A stretch of 64,000 bases of DNA, from positions 52,227-116,226 of the forward strand of contig NZ_QGGO01000017.1 in assembly GCF_003148625.1 (NCBI RefSeq). The letters are read 5' to 3'. Within the stretch, counting starts at the first letter, position 1, and every line of letters begins with the position of its first letter. The notes below the pieces were generated by a model, which did no database searches, was not told the origin of the DNA, and saw only the letters and a program-made list of their open reading frames with translations. The stretch comes from Arcicella aurantiaca (GTDB lineage Bacteria > Bacteroidota > Bacteroidia > Cytophagales > Spirosomataceae). The position numbers and the translations under genes are program-made. This document shows positions 44,901 to 53,436 of the stretch, in pieces.

Positions 44901-45191
44901 TCTACCTTCTATATTCAAGATGGTACTTACGTGAGAATGACTAACTTGCAGTTAGGCTATACTTTGCCCTCAAACCTTCTTAGCAAAGCAGGTATTAGCA
45001 AAGCTCGTGTGTATATACAAGGTCAAAACTTATTGACATTTACGGGTTATATTGGTGCTGACCCCGCTATCTCAAACGCCAATATTGGGTCTGATAGAAA
45101 CAATCCAGTTAATGATAACGCCATGGGCTTTGATAATGGTAACTATCCGTCAAACAAAGTTTTCAACATTGGTCTTAATTTAGAATTCTAA
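41967..45191 (+). CDS. SusC/RagA family TonB-linked outer membrane transporter
   Basis: 1074 residues: signal peptide (1-27), carboxypeptidase-like regulatory domain (about 30-115: [25 protein letters not shown]), the TonB-box region [26 protein letters not shown], the SusC plug (about 130-240: [65 protein letters not shown]) and the 22-strand barrel ending in a hydrophobic Phe (FNIGLNLEF). It forms the transport channel with the SusD lipoprotein 7 bases downstream. The nutrient (an oligosaccharide or other polymer fragment) cannot be read from sequence. No glycoside hydrolase is next to it, which is unusual for a classical PUL. Confidence 0.96.
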   Translation: [1074 protein letters not shown]

Positions 45192-45198
45192 AAAAAAT

Positions 45199-46893
45199 AT
45201 GAAACATTCATTTAAAAAATCAATTTTAGCCCTTTTGGTAGCTACTATAGGTATTTACTCTTGTAAAGACAGCTTTTTGGATACTCCTCCACAAGCGGCT
45301 CTTTCAAATACACTGTTGGCTGGTAGTAAAAGTGGTGTCAATGCTACTTTAATTGCTTCTTATCACAGCCTTTCGGGTTGGATAGGTGCTGGTGGAAATG
45401 CTTGGGGTGCTGCTCCTTCAAACTGGGTATATAATTTGGCAGCTGATGAAGTCCACAAAGGTTCAGAAGCAGGAGATGGTGATGCTTGGTTGGCAATAGA
45501 ATTATTCCAGTGGAATCCAGGTGAAAGTTCATTTAGCAATAAGTGGCTTTCGTGTTACGAGGGTATTAACCGTGCTAATTCATCTATTAATACTGCAAAT
45601 GACTTTTTGAAAGCTAATCCTTCTGAAACAACGTTTGTAAATAGAACCATAGGAGAAGCAATTTTTTTGAGAGCTTATTTCCATTTTGAGTTGTACAAAG
45701 TATTCAAGAATGCACCCTACTTTACAGAAGCAGACAAAGATTTCAATAAGCCCAATGATAAGCCTATGATACCTTTGATTATTGCTGACTTAGAAAAAGC
45801 TATATCTTTATTGGATGCTGACAAAGTTTCTGCTGGTAGAGCTGACAAAACGATTGCCACTGCTTTCTTGGGTAAGGTAAAATTGTATAATAAAGATTAT
45901 CCAGGGGCATTAATAGAATTCAATAAGGTAATTGCCAGTGGTAAATACAAATTGTCTGACTGTATCTATGATAATTTTAACTTGAGTACAGAAAACAACA
46001 GCGAGAATATTTTCTCGGTACAGGCATCAGTAAATGATGGTGATGCAGGTGGACAAAATGCTAATAATTCTGAACGTTTGGGTCTTCCTCATGGCGATAG
46101 CTTCACAAGTTGTTGTGGCTTCAAACAGCCTACTCATGACTTAGTATATGCTTTCAAAGTGGATGCTAATGGACTTCCTATGCCAACTAAAGGAGTAGCA
46201 TTGAGAAGAATTTTAGCAGGTGATGCTGATGTACTTGACCCACGAGTAGAATATACTGCAGGACGTACAAACGTTCCTTATCTTGACTGGGGAGCACACA
46301 AAGATAGCTGGATTCGTGGTCAAGGTTATCAAGGTTGGTATTCACCTAAAAGAGTCGTTCAACTCAAAGCCAATCCTACGCTTGCGGGTGGTTGGACTGG
46401 TACTCAGCTTTCTGCTTTGAACTTCCCATTGATGCGTTATGCTGATGTGCTTTTGATGGCTGCTGAATGTGAAGTAGAATCAGGTTCTTTAGAAAAAGCC
46501 AGAGGTTATGTAAACCAAATTCGTAAGCGTGCTGGTAACTGTACACAAGGTGCTGGTACTAACGTGAAAGTGGCTATTAATGCTCCAGAAATTACTTGGG
46601 GTAAATATGCAGTAAGCCAATACACAGCGGCTTGGACAAACCAAGCTACTGCTCGTGAAGCTGTAAGAACAGAAAGAAGATTAGAACTTGCTTTGGAAGG
46701 ACACCGTGTATTCGACTTGCAAAGATGGGGTGTTTACGCAGCAGTAATGGCTGACTATGTTCCTCGTGAGTCTAAATTGGTTTCGATTCTTAGTCAAGCG
46801 CAACCTGTGGCTGCCAAGCATGATGCTTGGCCTATTCCATCGGTTGAAATTCTTAAATCAAACGGCGTACTTAAGCAAAATTCTGGATATTAA
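45199..46893 (+). CDS. SusD/RagB family nutrient-binding lipoprotein
   Basis: 564 residues. Lipoprotein signal with the lipobox ending at Cys22 (IGIYSCKDSFLDTPP). The SusD N-terminal TPR part (about 60-330: SCYEGINRANSSINTANDFL, GEAIFLRAYFHFELYKVF, ATAFLGKVKLY) and the C-terminal RagB part (about 330-560: RYADVLLMAAECEVESG, VRTERRLELALEGHRVFDLQRWG) are present. It sits as a lid on the SusC barrel. A hairpin terminator follows. Confidence 0.95.
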   Translation: MKHSFKKSILALLVATIGIYSCKDSFLDTPPQAALSNTLLAGSKSGVNATLIASYHSLSGWIGAGGNAWGAAPSNWVYNLAADEVHKGSEAGDGDAWLAIELFQWNPGESSFSNKWLSCYEGINRANSSINTANDFLKANPSETTFVNRTIGEAIFLRAYFHFELYKVFKNAPYFTEADKDFNKPNDKPMIPLIIADLEKAISLLDADKVSAGRADKTIATAFLGKVKLYNKDYPGALIEFNKVIASGKYKLSDCIYDNFNLSTENNSENIFSVQASVNDGDAGGQNANNSERLGLPHGDSFTSCCGFKQPTHDLVYAFKVDANGLPMPTKGVALRRILAGDADVLDPRVEYTAGRTNVPYLDWGAHKDSWIRGQGYQGWYSPKRVVQLKANPTLAGGWTGTQLSALNFPLMRYADVLLMAAECEVESGSLEKARGYVNQIRKRAGNCTQGAGTNVKVAINAPEITWGKYAVSQYTAAWTNQATAREAVRTERRLELALEGHRVFDLQRWGVYAAVMADYVPRESKLVSILSQAQPVAAKHDAWPIPSVEILKSNGVLKQNSGY

Positions 46894-46939
46894 AATTTGG
46901 GTTTATGTGTCAATGTTTTTAATCTTTGACATTTCATGA

Positions 46940-46976
46940 AAACAGTAGCGACTTACAGGTCGCTACTGTTTTTTTA
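46940..46976 (+). terminator. Terminator of susCD
   Basis: AACAGTAGCGAC / GTCGCTACTGTT stem, 12 bases, with a loop of about 6 bases and then T7. A -7-like TATCTTTG at 46978-46985 starts right after it and may belong to the next gene. Confidence 0.85.
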
Positions 46977-47016
46977 TTATCTTTGATGTGAGCTCATCGA
47001 ATCTTTTTTATCAAAT

Positions 47017-50000
47017 ATGAAATTACATTTTCTACTTTTTGTAGCCCTAATTGGTCTTAATGCTTGCCAAAAATCAGAACCAAATGATACGGCAAATATT
47101 GAGCCTTTCAAACTGTTGGTAACCAGTGAGACAGGGATAGATTTTGAAAATAAAGTTGAAGACCAAGAAAATTTCAATGTCTTAACCTATCGAAATTATT
47201 ATAATGGGGGAGGAGTTGCTATTGGAGACGTCAATAATGATGGCATGAAAGACATCTATTTTACTGCCAATATGAGTGATAACAAATTATATCTTAATAA
47301 AGGTAAAGGAGAAAAAACGACTTTACAGTTTGAAGATATTACTAATAAAGCAGGTGTAAAAGGGAAAAAATCATGGTGTACAGGCGTTACAATGGCAGAT
47401 GTAAATGCCGATGGTTTTCTGGATATTTATGTGTGTTATTCGGGAGGAGTGTTGAAGGATAATAAAGAGAATGAGCTTTTTATCAATAATGGAACGACTA
47501 AAGGTGGCGTGCCTACTTTTACCGAAAAAGCAAAAGAATATGGATTGAATGATGCAGGAAGTACAACCCATGCTTCGTTTTTTGATTATGATTTAGATGG
47601 AGATTTGGATTGTTATGTATTGAATGATAGTTATAAATCGCCCGATAAAATTGCATTGACTGGGCGAGAAAAGTTTGATGAAAAGGCAGAAGGTGGTGAT
47701 AGATTGTACCGTAATGATGATGGTAAATTTGTAAATGTTACTCAACAAGAAGGTATTTTTTCAAGTGATATTGGTTTTGGATTAGGAATTTCAGTAGGGG
47801 ATGTCAATGGCGACTTATACCCTGATATTTATATTTCAAATGATTTTTGGGAGCGAGATTATCTCTACATAAATCAAGGAAATGGACACGGCTCGTCGCC
47901 ACGATTTAAAGAAATGTTGCCAGAGAAAATGGCTTATACTTCATTGTCGAGTATGGGGTCGGATATGGCAGATATTAACAATGATGGTCATTTGGATATT
48001 TTTAGTACAGATATGCTTCCGCCTGATAATCAACGCTTGAAAGCAGCAACCAAATTTGACGATTATTATTTGGCAGATTATAGATTCAGAAATGGGTATC
48101 ATAACCAAATGTTTCAGAATTGTTTGCAGGTCAATAATGGTAATGGGACGTTTCAAGAAACTGCTTTTTTCTCAGGCGTGGCTGCAACTGATTGGAGTTG
48201 GGGGGCATTGGCTTTTGACATGAATTTGGACGGACAAAAGGATTTATTTGTAAGCAACGGTGTCTATAATGATATTACAGATTCTGATTTTGTCGATTTT
48301 ATTGCAGACCCTTCCGAAGTTAAAAAAATTGTAGAGGAAAAAGGAAAGTATGATTTTAGAGATTTTGTAAAGTTTTTACCCCATAATAAAAGAAAAAACT
48401 ACGCTTTTATTAATCAAGGAAAATTACATTTTGAGAATTTGACATCGAGCCTAAATCTTGACCAAGAAGGATATAGCAATGGTTCTGCTTATGGAGATTT
48501 GGATAATGATGGAGATTTTGATTTGGTGGTAAATAATGTCAATATGCCTGCTTTTATCTATCAAAATAATGCCGTAGAAGAGAAAAAGAATGCTTTTGTG
48601 AAGTTCAAATTGTCTGGAAGCGAAAAGAATAAATTTGGTATTGGTTCTACGGTTTTACTATATCAAAAAGGGAATGTGCAGATGGCTCAAAGTATGTCGT
48701 CGAGAGGATTTGAAAGTTCGGTTGACTCTGATATTATTTTTGGACTTGGGAATAATACTGCCATTGATTCGGTTAGAATTATTTGGACAGATTTGAAAAC
48801 GCAAGTGCTTAAAAATGTAAAAAGTAATGCAACGCTGACGCTTGATTATAAAAATGCCAAAGACATTTATAATCCTCAAAGTATTAAATCTCAGGTAGTT
48901 TTTAGTGAAATTTCTAATCAAATAATTGCAGATGCCACTCATGTTGAGAACAAATACGTTGATTTTGATTCTGACCGACTGATGCCTCACGTTCTTTCTG
49001 CGGAAGGTCCTAAAATAATTGAAGGTGATGTTAATAAAGATGGGAAAAACGACTTTATTTTATTAGGAGCAAAAGATGGTACTGATAAGTTGTTTTTGAA
49101 TAACGGAAGTAAATTTATTGAGAGTAAACAAGCATCTTTTATGGCTCAAAACCTATCTGACCATATTTCGGGAGCTTTATTTGATGCTGATACAGATGGA
49201 GATTTAGACTTTATTGTGGGTTGTGGTGGCAATGAATATAAACTTGGAATTGCAGGTTTTACTACTATTTATTACGAAAATAATGGGAAAGGAGAGTTTA
49301 CAAAACAAGATAGTAAAGCTCCAATGATAAAGGGACAAATCAGTTGTATTAAGCCTTGTGATTATGATAATGATGGTGACCTCGACCTTTTTGCAGGTGG
49401 AAAGGCAGTGCCAGGTGGATACGGTTTGAACCCACGAAGTTTCATGTTACAAAATGACGGAAAAGGTCATTTTACGGATGTTACCAATGAATTTACAGGA
49501 CCAATTGGAATGGTCACTGATGCCGTTTGGGCTGATATTAATGCTGATAAATTACCCGATTTAATTGTTGTGGGTGAATGGATGCCGATTACTGTTTTTG
49601 TAAACGAGAGTGGCGAATTTGTGAAACCACTCATCATTCCGAATAGTGAAGGATGGTGGAATACCATTAAAATGAGTGATATTGATAACGATGGCGATAT
49701 GGATTTTATGCTTGGTAATTGGGGACAAAATATCAAACTAAAAGCAAGCCTTGAAAAACCATTAAACTTGTATGTGTATGATTTTGACCAAAATAAAAGA
49801 CCAGAAGTTGTGATGGAATGGTTTACGCAAGAGGATTCAAAACCTTATCCTTTTGCCAGTAAAGCTGATTTGACGGCTCAAATGCCTGCTCTTAAAAAGA
49901 CAAGTCTGAAATATCAAGAGTTTGCTCAGAAGCAAGTGAAAGATTTATTTGATAACAAACTTTTAGAGAAAGCAATACAAAAAAGAGTGGTTAATTTTTC

Positions 50001-50340
50001 GTCTTCCGTTTTACTAAATCAGAAGGGAGATTTGGTTTTAGAATCTTTGCAAGATGAGGCCCAAATGTCTCCAATTTTTGCTATCGAAACAGGCGATTTT
50101 GATAAAGATGGAATCACGGATTATTTTGTTGGAGGTAATTTTTACAGATTAAAACCTGAAATGGGACGACATGACAGTTTTAATGGCGGATATTTCAAGG
50201 GTATTGGAAAAGGAAAGTTTGTCTATAAATCTTCAGTCAATTCTGGAATTGGGGTAAAAGGGGAAGTGCGAGATGCTATATGGTTGGATAAAAAACTAAT
50301 CATAGCTCGTAATGATGCTTCTGTGTTGATATTTCAGTAA
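47017..50340 (+). CDS. Lipoprotein with FG-GAP/VCBS repeats and ASPIC/UnbV domain (CRTAC1-like)
   Basis: 1107 residues, lipobox ending at Cys17 (LNAC). At least eight FG-GAP/VCBS calcium-binding repeats of the form DxNxDGxxD are visible: GDVNNDGMKDIYF, DVNADGFLDIYV, DYDLDGDLDCYV, GDVNGDLYPDIYI, DINNDGHLDIFS, DNDGDFDLVV, DYDNDGDLDLFAGG and DIDNDGDMDFML. They are split by an ASPIC/UnbV domain (about 535-615: SMSSRGFESSVDSDIIFGLGNNTAIDSVRIIWTDLK). The protein is a large surface propeller. Such proteins commonly follow SusCD in Cytophagales and may bind or act on the nutrient. Enzyme activity has not been recognised. Confidence 0.88.
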   Translation: MKLHFLLFVALIGLNACQKSEPNDTANIEPFKLLVTSETGIDFENKVEDQENFNVLTYRNYYNGGGVAIGDVNNDGMKDIYFTANMSDNKLYLNKGKGEKTTLQFEDITNKAGVKGKKSWCTGVTMADVNADGFLDIYVCYSGGVLKDNKENELFINNGTTKGGVPTFTEKAKEYGLNDAGSTTHASFFDYDLDGDLDCYVLNDSYKSPDKIALTGREKFDEKAEGGDRLYRNDDGKFVNVTQQEGIFSSDIGFGLGISVGDVNGDLYPDIYISNDFWERDYLYINQGNGHGSSPRFKEMLPEKMAYTSLSSMGSDMADINNDGHLDIFSTDMLPPDNQRLKAATKFDDYYLADYRFRNGYHNQMFQNCLQVNNGNGTFQETAFFSGVAATDWSWGALAFDMNLDGQKDLFVSNGVYNDITDSDFVDFIADPSEVKKIVEEKGKYDFRDFVKFLPHNKRKNYAFINQGKLHFENLTSSLNLDQEGYSNGSAYGDLDNDGDFDLVVNNVNMPAFIYQNNAVEEKKNAFVKFKLSGSEKNKFGIGSTVLLYQKGNVQMAQSMSSRGFESSVDSDIIFGLGNNTAIDSVRIIWTDLKTQVLKNVKSNATLTLDYKNAKDIYNPQSIKSQVVFSEISNQIIADATHVENKYVDFDSDRLMPHVLSAEGPKIIEGDVNKDGKNDFILLGAKDGTDKLFLNNGSKFIESKQASFMAQNLSDHISGALFDADTDGDLDFIVGCGGNEYKLGIAGFTTIYYENNGKGEFTKQDSKAPMIKGQISCIKPCDYDNDGDLDLFAGGKAVPGGYGLNPRSFMLQNDGKGHFTDVTNEFTGPIGMVTDAVWADINADKLPDLIVVGEWMPITVFVNESGEFVKPLIIPNSEGWWNTIKMSDIDNDGDMDFMLGNWGQNIKLKASLEKPLNLYVYDFDQNKRPEVVMEWFTQEDSKPYPFASKADLTAQMPALKKTSLKYQEFAQKQVKDLFDNKLLEKAIQKRVVNFSSSVLLNQKGDLVLESLQDEAQMSPIFAIETGDFDKDGITDYFVGGNFYRLKPEMGRHDSFNGGYFKGIGKGKFVYKSSVNSGIGVKGEVRDAIWLDKKLIIARNDASVLIFQ

Positions 50341-50558
50341 GAAGCTATTTAAACTTTCGCTACCAATGTAAATTGTCTATTATTTAAAGATGTCTTCATT
50401 AAATTTTTTCAATGTAGCTCTGCTATATGTCAAAAATTTGCTTCGACCTCTTTAAAAATAAACAAATTTTCAAAAGATACCAAAAGTTTCAAAAGCTTCT
50501 AAATAAAGTGTTTTAAGTTTCTGTAAATCAGAGTCTTAAATTTTAAAGATAATTGAAA

Positions 50559-52106
50559 ATGTTTTTATCATTTAGAAATATAATAGTGCCATTGGTTGTA
50601 GTGGTATTGATATATAGTTGTAATAATTCTCCTAAAAAAGAGCCTTATACGCCACCCAAACCGCAAAATTTATCAGGAAAGGTATTGGCTCAAACCTATT
50701 GTGGTAGTTGTCATCAAGTGCCTGACCCTACAATGTTGGATAAAAAAACATGGGAAAAAGGCGTACTTCCCAAAATGGCGTATCGACTTGGTGTTGACCA
50801 AGATTATTTTAAACTCTTTGCCAATGTAGATGCCGACGAAATGCAACTCATTTTGGCAGAAGGCGTTTATCCCGAACATCCACAATTAGCGATGGAAGAT
50901 TGGGAGAAAATAAAAAAATATTATCTCGATAACGCTCCAGAAAATCCAATTAAGCAAGATGATAAACCAAAAGTAAAAGTTGGTTTAACAGATTTTGACG
51001 TAAAACCCTTGAAAGTATGGGGCGACGAACCACCAAGAGTAACTTTAGTGAAATTCAATCCAGAGTCGCAAGAAATATATGTGGCTTGGCGAGGCTTTAG
51101 CAATTTCATTAAAAAATATAATGCCAAACTGTTAAAAACAGATTCAATAACGGTTCAAAGTGCGGTTTCGGATATTGCTCCCCAAAAAGAAACACTCAGT
51201 ATTTTGTCGATGGGAATCATGGACCCAAGCGAAAAATCGAGAGGAACACTTACGCAAGTCGATAAAACCAAGAAAGTTTCTAAGCAATTAGACAGCCTCA
51301 AAAGACCTGTACAAATGAGTTATGGAGATTTGAATCAAGACTCCGTAGAAGATATTCTTATCTGCAATTTTGGGAATGAAGTTGGTAACTTAACTTGGTA
51401 CGAAGGCGGAAGTATGAAGCCTCACCTATTGAAAGCATTACCGGGGGCAAGAGTTGCTTATTTGAAAGATATGAACAATGATAAATTGCTTGATATTGTG
51501 GTTTTAATGACCCAAGCAAGAGAAGGAATTTCTATCTTTTATAATAAAGGAAAAGGAGAGTTTGAGGAAAAGGAAATTCTTCAGTTTTCATCAGTTTATG
51601 GCTCAAGTTTTATCAGTTTGGTAGATTTTAATAAAGATGGATTCACGGATATTCTTTATACCAACGGAGATAACGCAGATTTGTCGATTTCTTTGAAAGC
51701 TTATCATGGCATAAGAATCTTTTTGAATGACGGTAAAGGAGCATTCAAATTAGGATATTTTTATCCAATGTATGGAGCATCTAAAGCTTTAGCGGCTGAT
51801 TTTGACATGGACGGAGATTTAGATATTGCGGCTATTTCATTTTTCACCGCTCTCGACCAAAAACCGAATGAAGGCTTTTTACTATTAAAAAATAAAGGCA
51901 ACATGACTTTTGATGCTTCGACGATTCAAGAAGCAAAATCTGGGAAATGGATGGTGATGGACGTTGGCGATATGGATAAAGACGGCGATGATGATATTAT
52001 TCTCGGTTCGTTTTTGAGAGGTGGAATGTTGGGTTTAGAAGGGCTAAGTTTCAAAGGAAAAAGTCCACCAGCCGTACTTGTTTTAGAAAATAAACATTTT
52101 AAATAG
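50559..52106 (+). CDS. Lipoprotein with heme-c motif and VCBS repeats
   Basis: 515 residues from the ATG at 50559. The TTG at 50553 adds only two residues. A lipoprotein signal ends at Cys21 (LIYSC), then a cytochrome-c-like heme motif CGSCH (48-52) lies in a small helical domain (about 38-115). The rest (about 130-515) consists of VCBS-type propeller repeats: DLNQDSVEDILI, DMNNDKLLDIVV, DFNKDGFTDILY, DFDMDGDLDIAA, DMDKDGDDDIIL. The combination suggests an outer-membrane redox or electron-transfer partner. It lies 218 bases after the ASPIC gene on the same strand, so both are likely functionally linked. Confidence 0.83.
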   Translation: MFLSFRNIIVPLVVVVLIYSCNNSPKKEPYTPPKPQNLSGKVLAQTYCGSCHQVPDPTMLDKKTWEKGVLPKMAYRLGVDQDYFKLFANVDADEMQLILAEGVYPEHPQLAMEDWEKIKKYYLDNAPENPIKQDDKPKVKVGLTDFDVKPLKVWGDEPPRVTLVKFNPESQEIYVAWRGFSNFIKKYNAKLLKTDSITVQSAVSDIAPQKETLSILSMGIMDPSEKSRGTLTQVDKTKKVSKQLDSLKRPVQMSYGDLNQDSVEDILICNFGNEVGNLTWYEGGSMKPHLLKALPGARVAYLKDMNNDKLLDIVVLMTQAREGISIFYNKGKGEFEEKEILQFSSVYGSSFISLVDFNKDGFTDILYTNGDNADLSISLKAYHGIRIFLNDGKGAFKLGYFYPMYGASKALAADFDMDGDLDIAAISFFTALDQKPNEGFLLLKNKGNMTFDASTIQEAKSGKWMVMDVGDMDKDGDDDIILGSFLRGGMLGLEGLSFKGKSPPAVLVLENKHFK

Positions 52107-52127
52107 CTTCTAAGTGTTAGCCGATTC

Positions 52128-52160
52128 ACTTCCCAAAAGTTCTAAAGACTTTTGGGAAGT
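52128..52160 (+). terminator. Hairpin after the heme-VCBS gene
   Basis: ACTTCCCAAAAGT / ACTTTTGGGAAGT, a 13-base perfect stem with a 7-base loop. It resembles the ACTTCCCGAAAGT hairpins at 20831-20916, so it may belong to the same repeat family. Confidence 0.7.
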
Positions 52161-52264
52161 TTGACTATGAAATATAATAAATTGAAAAAAGCACCTTAGC
52201 AGTTCTTAAATAACTAATAGCCACTTACTCAAACAGTTTTTAACTATATCCCAAAATTATCAAC

Positions 52265-53395
52265 GTGAAAATTATAAATTATGTCTTTTGTCTGTTTGTT
52301 GCTCTTGGAGCAATGAGCTGTATTGACCCATATTCGCTGGATTTTAATCAGAAAAATAGTGTTTTGGTAGTTGAAGGATTCCTTACTGACGATGTTGTAA
52401 AACCTGATACTATCAAGATTCAATATTCAAATTTTGAGAATGAGGCGATAAGAATTGTTCCAATCGCTTCTGTGAAGGCATCTGTCTTGAATGTAGATAC
52501 CAATGAGGAGACAAAGTTGATAGAACAACCAAAGGGTGGTTTTTTACCTCCAAAAACCTTTAGAATAAATACTCAGCATAAATATATTCTGAAATTTAGC
52601 CTTCCCAACGGACAAAATTATGAGTCTGCTCCAGAGAAAATAACACCCACGCCAGCAATCGCAAAGGTTTATGATATATTCAATGCTCAAAGTGTATTGT
52701 CTGAAGACGGTAAGAAATTCCTTTCTGCCAATGAAGTGTATTTAGATACGCAAGACCCAACCGAGCAGAAAAACTACTATTTATGGCGTTATACTCACTT
52801 TGAAAGACTTGGTTTTTGTATCACCTGTACAAAGTCTCAGTATAGTGTACAAACAGGTGCGTGTACTATTCCACTTGCCAACTTTAACAGAACGGCTTAT
52901 TACGATTATCAATGTGCGGGCGATTGTTTCTCTATTTTTAAGAGTAAACAAGTCAATGTACTTTCGGACGTAGCTTCAAATGGGCAGCTGATTAAAGGAA
53001 AATTGATTGCAAAAATTCCTACTTATAGTCCTACGGGTTGTTTAATACAAATCCAACAAATTAGTATTTCTCCAGAAATGTATTTGTATTTCAAAATTCT
53101 TGAAGCACAAACACAGTCAAATGGTGGTTTGGCTGATACACCGCCCGCAGGAATTGTCGGAAATATTAAAAATATCACCACGCCGAGTGAAAAAATAGTT
53201 GGGTATTTTGGGGTTGTGTCTATCCAAAAGAACAATTATTGGATTGATAGAAAAGACGCAAAATCGCCTTACGAATTAATATTAGGGCACGAAATATCCG
53301 AAGAAAATGCTACTGCTGATACCTCAAGACCACCTTTTGCCCCTTGTACTGCCAGTTCGACCAGAACACCTATTAAACCAGATGGTTGGCAGTAA
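52265..53395 (+). CDS. DUF4249 lipoprotein
   Basis: 376 residues from a GTG start at 52265. No ATG gives the full signal. The lipobox ends at Cys19 (LGAMSCIDPYSLDF). The N-terminal half is a CarboxypepD/Ig-like region (VLVVEGFLTDD...KIQYSNFENE), the rest a beta-rich domain with several Cys (CITC, CAGDC). DUF4249 proteins pair with TonB receptors of the kind found directly downstream and probably cap the receptor as SusD does. The open frame of the receptor overlaps this gene's end, but its preferred start is 41 bases after the stop. Confidence 0.88.
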   Translation: MKIINYVFCLFVALGAMSCIDPYSLDFNQKNSVLVVEGFLTDDVVKPDTIKIQYSNFENEAIRIVPIASVKASVLNVDTNEETKLIEQPKGGFLPPKTFRINTQHKYILKFSLPNGQNYESAPEKITPTPAIAKVYDIFNAQSVLSEDGKKFLSANEVYLDTQDPTEQKNYYLWRYTHFERLGFCITCTKSQYSVQTGACTIPLANFNRTAYYDYQCAGDCFSIFKSKQVNVLSDVASNGQLIKGKLIAKIPTYSPTGCLIQIQQISISPEMYLYFKILEAQTQSNGGLADTPPAGIVGNIKNITTPSEKIVGYFGVVSIQKNNYWIDRKDAKSPYELILGHEISEENATADTSRPPFAPCTASSTRTPIKPDGWQ

Positions 53396-53436
53396 GGCGT
53401 CTCAATCTTTCAAATATTTCTAATCCAAAATATGGC

